A DNA stretch of 27,452 nt. Source: JAYODW01 sp038116745. Lineage in GTDB: Bacteria; Pseudomonadota; Gammaproteobacteria; Ga0077536. The stretch spans positions 1 to 27,452 of the forward strand of contig JAYODW010000055.1 of the NCBI GenBank assembly GCA_038116745.1. The letters run 5' to 3'. Shown one piece after another: positions 14,734 through 22,773 of this stretch. Position numbers and translations under genes: made by a program. The notes beneath the pieces are model-generated. The model did no database searches and was not told where the DNA came from. It saw nothing but the letters and a program-made list of their open reading frames with translations. Within the stretch, counting starts at the first letter, position 1, and each line of letters starts with the position of its first letter.

Positions 14734-15001
14734 GAGCCCATCAGGCTTGGACTCGTTAGCGCGCCGCTGCCTTGCAGTTCCGCGCGCTATTCACATACGA
14801 TCGCGGCCGCTTTTTTCACAGCCCTACGGCCTGCGTTCTGGTCACCCGGTGCTCCGGCACTTGCATGAAGCTCACCGCCAGATCGCACTGCTACTACCGA
14901 GAGCTTAGGCGGCCTGCCCGGACCGCTTCGGTCGCATGTAAGACCGGCAGGAGGGCTGCACGACGCGCTGCAGGCGCCATTCAAGAGACGGAGGAACTCA
15001 C
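14734..15001. other. Intergenic region between divergent genes
   Basis: This 268-base gap separates the minus-strand PqiA-like gene from icd. Short open frames here do not resemble known proteins. It holds one promoter candidate for icd and a strong ribosome binding site (GGAGG at 14991-14995). A small GACCG-CTT-CGGTC hairpin lies near 14919-14933. Nothing else is seen. Confidence 0.5.
14772..14801 (+). promoter_or_regulatory. Candidate icd promoter
   Basis: TTGCAG (14772-14777) and TACGAT (14796-14801) are 18 bases apart, about 200 bases upstream of the icd start. The match is moderate, and a nearer promoter may exist. Confidence 0.3.
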
Positions 15002-16297
15002 GTGACCGCGAATATCCAGGTGCCGGCGGACGGCGCAAAAATCTCCATTGCAGGCGGCGTCCTACAGGTGCCTGACAATCCGATCATTCCCTTCATCGAG
15101 GGCGACGGGATCGGTCCGGACGTATGGCGCGCCGCATCCCGTGTGCTCGACGCGGCTGTCGCAAAAGCTTACGGCGGTAACCGCAGGATCCACTGGATGG
15201 AGGTTCTCGCGGGAGAGAAAGCCAATAACCTGGCTGGCTCCTGGCTGCCAGATGAAACACTGGACGCATGCCGCGAATATCTCGTCGCTATCAAGGGGCC
15301 GTTGACCACACCGATCGGCGGCGGGATCCGCTCTCTCAACGTCGCGTTACGTCAGATCCTCGACCTCTATGTCTGCCTGCGGCCGGTGCGCTGGTTCGCC
15401 GGTGTGCCATCGCCTGTGCGCAAACCGCAGGATGTCGATATGGTGATCTTCCGTGAGAACACAGAGGACATCTACGCGGGCATCGAATTCGAGCGGGGTT
15501 CGGCAGAAAACGCTCAGTTCTTAGAGCTTTTTGCCAAGACCTTTCCTGACGCCTACAAAAAGATCCGCTTCCCGGGGTCTTCTGGGATCGGCATCAAGCC
15601 GGTCTCAGAGGAAGGCACAGCGCGCCTGGTGCGCGCCGCCATCAAGTACGCCATCAGCAACAACCGCAAGAGCGTTACCTTTGTCCACAAAGGCAACATC
15701 ATGAAGTTCACCGAAGGCGCTTTCCGCAACTGGGGCTATGAACTCGCGGAAAAAGAGTTTCCGGCAGACACCTATACCTGGGATCAATGGGAGCGCACCG
15801 TCGCTGATAAAGGATCCGCGGCGGCCAATGCCGAGCAGCAGGCCGCTCTCGACGCCGGGCGCATCCTGATCAAGGACGCGATTGCAGACATTACCCTGCA
15901 GCAGGTACTCACCCGGCCACGCGAATTTGACGTCATCGCGACCATGAATCTGAACGGCGATTACCTGTCCGACGCGCTCGCTGCGCAGGTCGGCGGCATC
16001 GGCATCGCGCCTGGTGGGAATATCAATTACGACACCGGTCACGCTATCTTCGAGGCGACGCACGGGACGGCGCCCAAGTACGCGAATCAGGACAAGGTCA
16101 ACCCTGGCTCGGTCCTGCTTTCCGGTGAAATGATGCTGCGCTATATGGGCTGGACAGAGGCGGCTGATCTCATTATTTCGGCCATGGACAAAACGATCGG
16201 TGAAAAGATCGTGACCTACGATTTCGCCCGGATGATGGACGGCGCCAAGGAAGTGAAGTGCAGCGAGTTCGGCGACGCTCTGATTAAAAACCTCTAA
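15002..16297 (+). CDS. icd: NADP-dependent isocitrate dehydrogenase
   Basis: This encodes 431 residues of the dimeric E. coli-type isocitrate dehydrogenase, which oxidatively decarboxylates isocitrate to 2-oxoglutarate in the TCA cycle. Visible motifs are IPFIEGDGIGPDVW, TTPIGGGIRSLNVALRQ, FRENTEDIYAGIEF, FVHKGNIMKFTEG, ATMNLNGDYLSDALAAQVGGIGIAPG and ATHGTAPKYANQDKVNPGS. Ser111 in GIRSLNVALR corresponds to Ser113 of the E. coli enzyme, the residue phosphorylated by AceK to switch the enzyme off. The Lys-Tyr of HGTAPKYA is the NADP-specificity pair. The GTG start has a strong GGAGG seven bases upstream. aceK follows after 25 bases, so substrate and modifying enzyme are likely made from one transcript. 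Confidence 0.97.
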   Translation: MTANIQVPADGAKISIAGGVLQVPDNPIIPFIEGDGIGPDVWRAASRVLDAAVAKAYGGNRRIHWMEVLAGEKANNLAGSWLPDETLDACREYLVAIKGPLTTPIGGGIRSLNVALRQILDLYVCLRPVRWFAGVPSPVRKPQDVDMVIFRENTEDIYAGIEFERGSAENAQFLELFAKTFPDAYKKIRFPGSSGIGIKPVSEEGTARLVRAAIKYAISNNRKSVTFVHKGNIMKFTEGAFRNWGYELAEKEFPADTYTWDQWERTVADKGSAAANAEQQAALDAGRILIKDAIADITLQQVLTRPREFDVIATMNLNGDYLSDALAAQVGGIGIAPGGNINYDTGHAIFEATHGTAPKYANQDKVNPGSVLLSGEMMLRYMGWTEAADLIISAMDKTIGEKIVTYDFARMMDGAKEVKCSEFGDALIKNL

Positions 16298-16322
16298 TCA
16301 AAGCCTCCAAGGCAAGCAACCC

Positions 16323-18071
16323 GTGCCGGATCAGGTACCCCACGCCAATCTGGTACGGCTAGCTGCTGCCGGCATCCACGACGGGTTCAGCAATTACAAC
16401 AGCAACTACCGGCGCATCACGCAGCGCGCCCGCAGCCGGTTTGAGCACCGTGAGTGGTCCGGCGCGCGCCGGGACCTCGCCGAACGCATAGAGCTCTACG
16501 AGAAATCAGTCTCGCGAACGCTGAGTTCACTGCGAGAACTGCTGGGCTCGCGCATCGATGAGCTGGATACCTGGCGTGACGTGCGCGAGCTTTACTGGAG
16601 CCGCGTCAGCGACGTCCCTGACGGCGAGTTCTCCAAGACATTTTTCAATTCGGTCTATCGCGACGTACTCCGTAGTCTGAGCATCGATCCGGCGCAGGTC
16701 TCGGATACTGCGGACGTTGTCTCGCCCGATCCACCGTTGCGCCATCCCCCGCATCAGCAGAACTACATCAACTGGCATAGCGTCCGGGAGCTGGTCTCCC
16801 GCATCCTCAACGACTTCCAGTTCAGAACACCGTTTGTCAATCTGTCTGCGGACATCGATTTTGTGTGCGGACGGATCGCTGCCGTTGCCGCTGACGGAAC
16901 TGTGGCCGACGAAGCCCTGCGGCGGATTGAGGTATCACCTAACGTCTTCTACCAGTCCAGTCGTGCCTTCATTGTTGGCCGCCTGTTCTGGGCTGAGAGC
17001 AGCATCCCGTTCGTCCTCGCACTGGCCAACCAGAGCGGCGGCGTCCACGTGGAGGCCGTGCTCACCTCCCCCGATGACGTTAGCGTCCTCTTCGGCTTCA
17101 CGCGCTCCTACTTCATGGTTGACGTTGAGCCGGTCGAAGGCGCGGTGTTCTTCATCAAATCCATGTTGCCGCACAAGCCGCTCGACGAGCTGTTCACCAT
17201 CCTCGGCCGCGCGCGGCAGGGTAAGACGGAGCGGGCGCGTTCTTTTTACCGGCACCTTGGAGAATGCGACGACAGTTTTGTACACGCTGAGGGGGATCGC
17301 GGCCTGGTCATGCTCGTGTTCACCCTGCCCTCGTACGACCTCGTGTTCAAAGTCATCCGGGATAACTTCGGCCATCCGAAAAATGTCAGCCATGAAGAGG
17401 TCAAGAACAAGTACAAATTTGTTTTCAACCACGATCGCGCTGGCCGCCTGATCGACACCCAGGAATTCCGCAACATCGAGTTCCCGCTGGATAAATTTGC
17501 TCCGGAGCTGGTCGAGGAACTGCTCAGTTCAACCTCCCAGACTGTCCGTGTCGACGGCGACCAGCTGGTGATCGATCACCTTTATTCCGAGCGCCGTCTG
17601 ACGCCGCTGAATGTGTTTCTGCGCAACCCACATACACGCCCCGAGGACGCGCTTGCAGCACTGGTCGATTACGGTCAGGCGATCAAGGACCTCGCCATGA
17701 CCAATATCTTTCCAGGCGATCTGCTGCTGAAGAATTTCGGCGTATCCCGTCACGGTCGGGTCATTTTTTATGACTACGACGAACTTTGTCTGGTTACCGA
17801 CTGTCAGTTCCGAGAGGTTCCTGTCACCGACGACTATGAGGACGAGATGCGCGGCGACAGTTGGTTTTATGTTGGAGAACACGACATCTTCCCTGAAGAG
17901 TTCCTGCGGTTCCTCGCGATTGATGAACCGCTAAAACGGGGGTTCCTGGAGGTGCACAGCGATCTGCTGACCGCCGACTACTGGCGAGAGATGAAACAGC
18001 TGCATCTGGAAAATCGCGCCCCGGATGTCGCGCCCTACTATCGACTTGGTGCGCGGCGTAGCGCGAACTGA
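16323..18071 (+). CDS. aceK: Isocitrate dehydrogenase kinase/phosphatase
   Basis: This encodes 582 residues, the usual length of AceK, a bifunctional enzyme that phosphorylates and dephosphorylates Icd to divide isocitrate between the TCA cycle and the glyoxylate bypass. The N-terminal regulatory domain contains FSNYNSNYRRIT and FYQSSRAFIVGR. The catalytic domain has the ATP-site lysine in VFKVIRDNFG (K343), FNHDRAGR (369-375), and the active-site block IKDLAMTNIFPGDLLLKNFG and RHGRVIFYDYDEL, with D456, N461 and the DYD acidic residues kept. The GTG start lies 25 bases after icd. In enterics aceK is last in aceBAK; isocitrate lyase and malate synthase genes are absent from this window. Confidence 0.97.
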   Translation: MPDQVPHANLVRLAAAGIHDGFSNYNSNYRRITQRARSRFEHREWSGARRDLAERIELYEKSVSRTLSSLRELLGSRIDELDTWRDVRELYWSRVSDVPDGEFSKTFFNSVYRDVLRSLSIDPAQVSDTADVVSPDPPLRHPPHQQNYINWHSVRELVSRILNDFQFRTPFVNLSADIDFVCGRIAAVAADGTVADEALRRIEVSPNVFYQSSRAFIVGRLFWAESSIPFVLALANQSGGVHVEAVLTSPDDVSVLFGFTRSYFMVDVEPVEGAVFFIKSMLPHKPLDELFTILGRARQGKTERARSFYRHLGECDDSFVHAEGDRGLVMLVFTLPSYDLVFKVIRDNFGHPKNVSHEEVKNKYKFVFNHDRAGRLIDTQEFRNIEFPLDKFAPELVEELLSSTSQTVRVDGDQLVIDHLYSERRLTPLNVFLRNPHTRPEDALAALVDYGQAIKDLAMTNIFPGDLLLKNFGVSRHGRVIFYDYDELCLVTDCQFREVPVTDDYEDEMRGDSWFYVGEHDIFPEEFLRFLAIDEPLKRGFLEVHSDLLTADYWREMKQLHLENRAPDVAPYYRLGARRSAN

Positions 18072-18095
18072 GGATAAGGTCAGCGGCTTTGACGG

Positions 18096-18124
18096 TTGTC
18101 GATCTTATTAAGAATGATTACCAT
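18096..18124 (+). promoter_or_regulatory. Candidate feo promoter
   Basis: TTGTCG (18096-18101) and TACCAT (18119-18124) are 17 bases apart. The -10 box lies inside the Fur-like palindrome, which is the expected geometry for iron repression. The GTG of the first feoA is about 60 bases downstream. Confidence 0.4.
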
Positions 18125-18128
18125 TCAG
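18110..18128 (+). promoter_or_regulatory. Fur-box-like operator upstream of feoAAB
   Basis: The site contains GAATG-ATTAC-CATTC, a perfect inverted repeat. Against the Fur consensus GATAATGATAATCATTATC it matches 12 of 19 positions, and 11 of 13 in the core AATGATTACCATT. It sits 55 bases before the first feoA and overlaps the promoter candidate, so repression by Fe-loaded Fur is likely. Confidence 0.6.
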
Positions 18129-18183
18129 CTACCGATAACGCGCTGCCAACCGACCAGATAACAATACCTTAGCCCTCTTTCTT

Positions 18184-18447
18184 GTGAACCTCTCAAAGCT
18201 GAAAAGTGGTGACCAGGGCGTCATCACTCAGATTGTGTCCGACGACAGCCGGGCGATCGCCAAGCTGACTGCCCGGGGCATCACGCCCGGAACCTGCATC
18301 GGCGTCATCCGTGCGGGCGACCCGATACTTATCGGCATTGAACGTGAGCGGTGGGCCCTCAACCTCGCCGAAGCAGCCGTCATAGAAGTTGACCTGGCTG
18401 CGCGACCGGCGCGTGGCCTGCGGGGTCTCCTGCAGCGATTCGCATGA
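18184..18447 (+). CDS. feoA: FeoA-domain protein, first copy
   Basis: This encodes 87 residues with the SH3-like FeoA fold: LKSGDQGVITQI, LTARGITPGTCIGVIRAGDPILIGI and ALNLAEAAVIEV. FeoA is a small cytosolic partner needed for FeoB to import ferrous iron. A basic tail (ARPARGLRGLLQRFA) extends beyond the domain. The GTG start has no clear Shine-Dalgarno sequence. The stop overlaps the start of the second feoA as ATGA, and the pair is followed by feoB with another ATGA, so translation of all three is probably coupled. It is clearly divergent in sequence from the second copy, so this is not a recent tandem duplication. Confidence 0.88.
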   Translation: MNLSKLKSGDQGVITQIVSDDSRAIAKLTARGITPGTCIGVIRAGDPILIGIERERWALNLAEAAVIEVDLAARPARGLRGLLQRFA

Positions 18448-18683
18448 GCAGAACGCTGCTGTCCCTGTCAGCGGGCGAGCGTGCGACGGTAATGGGCTTC
18501 AAATCAGAAGACGCCAGTGTGCTGCGTCTCATGCATATGGGCATTGTCGAAGGCGCCGAGATCGAACTGGTGCGCTACGCGCCGGCTGGAGATCCCCTGG
18601 AAATCCGGGTCATGGGCTACAACCTTTCGCTTCGACGTCAGGACGCAGGCACCATCCTGTTAGACGATGACGCCTCCCCATGA
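18444..18683 (+). CDS. feoA: FeoA-domain protein, second copy
   Basis: This encodes 79 residues of FeoA: LSAGERATVMGF, VLRLMHMGIVEGAEIELVRYAPAGDPLEIRV and NLSLRRQDAGTILL. It fits the common FeoA pattern (L-x-x-G-x-x-x-x-I, GDP-[IL]-E-[IV]) better than the first copy, so it is the likelier canonical partner of FeoB. It overlaps both neighbours by four bases. Confidence 0.92.
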   Translation: MSRTLLSLSAGERATVMGFKSEDASVLRLMHMGIVEGAEIELVRYAPAGDPLEIRVMGYNLSLRRQDAGTILLDDDASP

Positions 18684-20794
18684 GTGACGCCCGGCAGAAC
18701 GTCGCATCCACTCCCGTAGTCGTCACGCTGGGCAATCCGAATACCGGTAAAAGCACGCTGTTCAACGCGCTGACGGGGCTCCGTCAGAAAGTCAGCAACT
18801 ATCCCGGCGTCACCGTTGAGCAGGTCAGCGGACAGTTGACTCTGGATGGGCTGGACGTACGCCTGGTGGATGTTCCCGGGACTTACACGCTGGCTGCGAG
18901 CTCTCCGGACGAGATCATCGCCGTAGATGTGCTGTGCGGTCGGGTCGCGGGCTTGTCGCAGCCTGACGCCGCTCTGGTCGTCATTGATGCCACCAATCTG
19001 CGGCGCAACTTGTTTCTGCTGACCCAGATCCTCGAGGCCGGCATACCGACACTCGTCGCGCTCAATATGACCGACCGACTGGCGGCAAGCGGGATCGAGG
19101 TCGACGTAAAGGCCCTGGAAGACAGACTCGGCGTTCCGGTAGTGGCTGTCTCAGCCGCGGAAAAAACCGGCATCGAACAGTTGCGTCAGCAGCTAAAGAG
19201 CCTGCTGCTCGGCGCACGGCCGACACCCCCTTCGCTCGGCATTAATCCGCGACTGGACGCCGCCGTTGCCGAACTCGCCGCGGAGTTCGAGGCAGGCTCG
19301 AACAAAGCTCATGCATTGGAGATTCGGCGCGCGCTGCTTGACGGGGATGGACTGGCCGAGCAGCGCCTGGCGGAACGTCTCGGGGAAACCAGGCGTGATC
19401 GTCTGGTGGCCAGACGCGAGACGCTGGCTGGCGGACGTAATCTCGCAACGCTCGAAGCGCGGGATCGCTACAGCTTCATCCAGGGCGTGCTGAACAGTGC
19501 AGAGAAGAGAATAGAAAGCCACACACGCAGCTGGACTGATCGCCTGGACACGATTCTTAATCATCCGCTTTCGGGCTCCCTGATTTTCATCCTGCTGATG
19601 GCACTGGTATTCCAGGCTGTGTTCGCCTGGGCCGCTCCGCTTGTCGACGGCATCGACTATCTCACCGGCGCCCTTGCCGCGGCCGCGAGCGGCGCCCTGG
19701 GCTCGGGGCTGCTGAGCAGTTTTGTGAGCGACGGCATCATCGCTGGCGTTGGCAGCGTCGTCATTTTCCTGCCGCAGATCCTGATCCTGTTCGCGTTCAT
19801 CATCGTGCTCGAAGATTCCGGCTATATGGCGCGTGCAGCTTTTCTGATGGACCGTGTGATGCGTGGGGTCGGCCTGTCGGGGCAGTCCTTCATTCCCATG
19901 TTGTCGAGTTTCGCCTGCGCTGTGCCCGGCATCATGGGTGCGCGGATCGTCGCCAGTCGCGAAGACCGTATCAGCACGATCATCGCCGCGCCGTTTATTA
20001 CCTGCTCGGCCCGGCTCCCGGTGTATTCGCTACTGATAGCAGCCTTTGTCCCGGCGGATGACGTGCTTGGGGGCTGGCTTAACCTGCAGGGGCTGGTTCT
20101 GCTGGCGCTTTATCTCCTTGGCATAGTGGGCGCTGCGCTCACCGCTTGGCTCATCAACAAGCTGCAGCGATCACGGTCACGCGCGCGTTTCCTGCTGGAA
20201 ATGCCGCCTTACCGCGCCCCACGGATACGCGCGGTGCTGGCCAAGCTGCTGTCCCGCGCGGCTATTTTTCTGCGCCGAGCCGGCACCATCATTTTTGCGG
20301 TCGCGCTCGTCGTCTGGGCGCTGGCCACCTTCCCGCGTAACGACAGCGCCGAGGACTTCCAGTCACCGCCTCTCGCAGAGAGTTATCTCGGCCGAGCGGG
20401 TCAGTTCATTGCACCGGTCTTTGCGCCGCTTGGCTGGGACTGGAAGGTCACAGCGGCTGTACTCGCCTCGTTTCCCGCCCGGGAGGTCGTCATTGCCGCG
20501 CTCGGCACCATCTATGCGGTCGAGGACGACAGCACGGATCTGGAAGGGACTTTGACCACCCGCATCCGGCACGCGCAGCATGCCGACGGAACACCGGTCT
20601 ACACGCTGCCCATGGTCGTGGGTTTACTGATCTTCTACGCCCTGTGTCTGCAGTGCGTCTCAACAATAGCCGTGATGTACCGCGAAACCGGCAGCTGGCG
20701 CTGGCCCGGATTTGCCTGGTGCTACATGACTGCTCTCGGCTACGGCGGTGCTCTGCTGGTCTATCAACTTGGCACATCGATGGGAATCGGCTGA
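18680..20794 (+). CDS. feoB: Ferrous iron transport protein B
   Basis: This encodes 704 residues. FeoB is the inner-membrane ferrous iron importer with an N-terminal GTPase. G1 is GNPNTGKS (18-25), the switch region follows with KVSNYPGVTVE, G3 is DVPG (64-67), G4 is NMTD (129-132) and G5 is VSA. After a helical linker (about 190-290) come the membrane segments, with the Gate motifs SGSLIFILLMALVFQAVFAW and YMARAAFLMDRVM, and core elements SFACAVPGIMGAR, FITCSARLPVYSLLI and FPAREVVIAALGTIY. The cysteines in SFACAVPG and FITCSARLP are those proposed to line the iron path. The length is normal. It is the last gene of the Fur-box-controlled feoA-feoA-feoB set, with no feoC. Confidence 0.96.
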   Translation: MSDARQNVASTPVVVTLGNPNTGKSTLFNALTGLRQKVSNYPGVTVEQVSGQLTLDGLDVRLVDVPGTYTLAASSPDEIIAVDVLCGRVAGLSQPDAALVVIDATNLRRNLFLLTQILEAGIPTLVALNMTDRLAASGIEVDVKALEDRLGVPVVAVSAAEKTGIEQLRQQLKSLLLGARPTPPSLGINPRLDAAVAELAAEFEAGSNKAHALEIRRALLDGDGLAEQRLAERLGETRRDRLVARRETLAGGRNLATLEARDRYSFIQGVLNSAEKRIESHTRSWTDRLDTILNHPLSGSLIFILLMALVFQAVFAWAAPLVDGIDYLTGALAAAASGALGSGLLSSFVSDGIIAGVGSVVIFLPQILILFAFIIVLEDSGYMARAAFLMDRVMRGVGLSGQSFIPMLSSFACAVPGIMGARIVASREDRISTIIAAPFITCSARLPVYSLLIAAFVPADDVLGGWLNLQGLVLLALYLLGIVGAALTAWLINKLQRSRSRARFLLEMPPYRAPRIRAVLAKLLSRAAIFLRRAGTIIFAVALVVWALATFPRNDSAEDFQSPPLAESYLGRAGQFIAPVFAPLGWDWKVTAAVLASFPAREVVIAALGTIYAVEDDSTDLEGTLTTRIRHAQHADGTPVYTLPMVVGLLIFYALCLQCVSTIAVMYRETGSWRWPGFAWCYMTALGYGGALLVYQLGTSMGIG

Positions 20795-20882
20795 ACACCA
20801 ACGAACCTAGGGCGACTGGTGCTCACACCGGAGCGCCTTTATCATCGCGCCCCTGATCTCGAGCGCAACCGGACCACAGAGC

Positions 20883-21947
20883 ATGTTTCACAGCACCGAC
20901 GACGAACGCATCGCCGGCTATCGCCCTCTGCTTTCACCTGCCATCCTGATGGAGGAGCTGGCCCTGACCGAGCAGGCTTCCACCACCGTGGCGAGCGCGC
21001 GGGCGGCCTGCGAGGCTATCGTCAGGGGCGAGGATGATCGGCTTCTGGTGGTCGCCGGCCCCTGTTCAATTCACGACCCCAAGTCTGCGCTGGAGTACGC
21101 GGATCACCTGCAGTCGCTCATGCATGAGCTTGCGGACGACCTGCTGATCATCATGCGGGTCTACTTCGAGAAGCCCCGCACCACGATCGGCTGGAAGGGG
21201 CTGATCAACGATCCGCACCTCGATGGCACGTTTGATATCAACAATGGACTGCGCGCTGCGCGCCGGCTTCTGCTGGAGCTGGCTAACCGGGGTATTCCCG
21301 CTGGTTCCGAATTTCTCGACGTGATCACACCGCAATTCATTGCCGATCTGATCGCCTGGGGCGCAATTGGTGCGCGGACCACGGAGTCACAAATCCACCG
21401 CGAGCTGGCTTCCGGCTCGTCCATGCCCATCGGCTTCAAAAACGGTACCGATGGCAGTGTCCAGATCGCAATCGATGCCATCGGCGCCGCACAACATCCG
21501 CATCATTTTCTCTCCGTCACCAAGCAGAGCATCGCGGCCATTGTGAGCACTGCAGGCAACGACACCTGCCACCTCATCCTGCGGGGCTCGAACCGCGGCC
21601 CGAATTACGACGCTGCGGCCATCACTGAGGCTGCGCAGGCCCTGCGAGACGCAGGATTGCGCGAGCGCCTGATGGTCGACTGCAGTCACGGCAACAGCCG
21701 CAAGGATCACAAGCGACAGCCCGAGGTCGCCGCGTCCTTGTGCGAGCAGCTGGCAGCAGGCAGTCACAACATCTGCGGCGTGATGCTCGAAAGCCATCTT
21801 AAAGAAGGCAAACAGAATCACGCCGACGCCACACCGCTGGTCTACGGTCAGAGCATCACGGATGCCTGTATGTCATGGGAAATGACGGCACCGGTACTGC
21901 GCGACCTTGCCGCCGCAGTGCGCGCGCGGCGTTCGCGCTCAGCCTGA
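20883..21947 (+). CDS. 3-deoxy-7-phosphoheptulonate synthase (DAHP synthase, class I AroFGH type)
   Basis: This encodes 354 residues of the AroFGH family, which condenses phosphoenolpyruvate and erythrose 4-phosphate in the first step of aromatic amino acid synthesis. Motifs: VVAGPCSIHDP with the metal-ligand Cys61, RVYFEKPRTTIGWKGLINDP, ARTTESQIHRELASG, GFKNGTDG, LILRGSNRGPNY, VDCSHGNSRKDH and LESHLKEGKQ. Which amino acid inhibits it cannot be read with confidence. The last 73 bases also encode the start of the next gene in another frame. The ribosome binding site of the ATG at 20883 is weak. Confidence 0.95.
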   Translation: MFHSTDDERIAGYRPLLSPAILMEELALTEQASTTVASARAACEAIVRGEDDRLLVVAGPCSIHDPKSALEYADHLQSLMHELADDLLIIMRVYFEKPRTTIGWKGLINDPHLDGTFDINNGLRAARRLLLELANRGIPAGSEFLDVITPQFIADLIAWGAIGARTTESQIHRELASGSSMPIGFKNGTDGSVQIAIDAIGAAQHPHHFLSVTKQSIAAIVSTAGNDTCHLILRGSNRGPNYDAAAITEAAQALRDAGLRERLMVDCSHGNSRKDHKRQPEVAASLCEQLAAGSHNICGVMLESHLKEGKQNHADATPLVYGQSITDACMSWEMTAPVLRDLAAAVRARRSRSA

Positions 21948-22747
21948 CGGCGCTGCTGCTCGCGAAAGCGCTGCCCGCGGCAGCCGCGCCGATGCGGGTT
22001 GCCTCCCTCAATCTGTGCACTGACTCCATGCTGTTCGAGCTGCTGGAGGACACGCGCATTGTCTCGGTCACCCATCTCGCGCGCGACCCTCGTTTGAGTT
22101 ACCACCACGCCCGAGCTGCTCAGGTTCCCGTCAATCACGGACATGCGGAAGAGATCCTTCTGAGCGCGCCGGATCTGGTCGTGGCCGGCGCTGCGGGCTA
22201 TGCCGCAGATCTGCTTGAGCGCGGCGGCCTGCCCGTGCTGCGCCTGGAAGAAGCCCGGGATTTTGAGGTCTATGCCGCCAATCTTCGCGTTCTCGCAGCG
22301 CGACTGGGGCGCACGGAGCTAGCCGAGGTCCTGCTGGACAATCTGGCCCGCGCTCTCGGGAGCGTACATTCGCCTCCGCTGCCTGTGCTCACGCTGCTCT
22401 ACCAACCGAATGGATATACACCCGGCGAGTACGCCTTTTCTCATGCGGTGATGCGACATGCCGGACTCCACAACGCAGCGGCGGATCTCGGGGCTCGGGC
22501 AGGGGGATTCGTCAGCCTCGAACGGCTGCTTACGAGCGGCATTGACCTTCTGATTCTGGATCAGCCCGCCCCCGGGGCACCGTCGCTGGCGGAGAGCGGG
22601 CTGCGCCACCCGGCGTTACGCAGGCTTGCCCGTCAGCCCCAGGCACCGCAGACCGTTCACCTGCCCGAAAACCTGTGGACCTGCGCCGGCAGCTACAGCG
22701 CACAGGCTGTCACGCGCCTGCATGCGATAGCGGAATCGTTCCATTGA
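21875..22747 (+). CDS. ABC transporter periplasmic binding protein, BtuF/FecB type
   Basis: This encodes 290 residues. A signal peptide (basic RPCRRSAR, core AFALSLTALLLAKALP, cleavage near AAAAP) is followed by a class III binding-protein fold as used for cobalamin, heme or siderophore: MRVASLNLCTDSMLFELL, IVSVTHLARDPRLSY, GHAEEILLSAPDLVVAGA, and a C-terminal lobe with LDLLILDQP-like strand and LPENLWTCAG. There is no lipobox, so it should be soluble in the periplasm. The ATG at 21875 is inside the DAHP synthase gene. The only downstream Met (at APMRV) would remove the signal peptide, which supports the overlapping start. Permease and ATPase genes follow directly. The ligand is unknown; no cobalamin riboswitch is seen. 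Confidence 0.85.
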   Translation: MGNDGTGTARPCRRSARAAFALSLTALLLAKALPAAAAPMRVASLNLCTDSMLFELLEDTRIVSVTHLARDPRLSYHHARAAQVPVNHGHAEEILLSAPDLVVAGAAGYAADLLERGGLPVLRLEEARDFEVYAANLRVLAARLGRTELAEVLLDNLARALGSVHSPPLPVLTLLYQPNGYTPGEYAFSHAVMRHAGLHNAAADLGARAGGFVSLERLLTSGIDLLILDQPAPGAPSLAESGLRHPALRRLARQPQAPQTVHLPENLWTCAGSYSAQAVTRLHAIAESFH

Positions 22748-22773
22748 GCGCCACAGTGCATACCTCGCTCTCA

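Noticed and set aside
14473..14868. Plus-strand open frame of 131 codons running into the icd upstream gap
   Set aside because: Most of it is antisense to the PqiA-like gene and the translation is Arg/Ala/His-rich with no domain.
20795..20882. Riboswitch or attenuator before the DAHP synthase gene
   Set aside because: The gap is only 88 bases, with no leader peptide rich in aromatic codons and no clear alternative hairpins.
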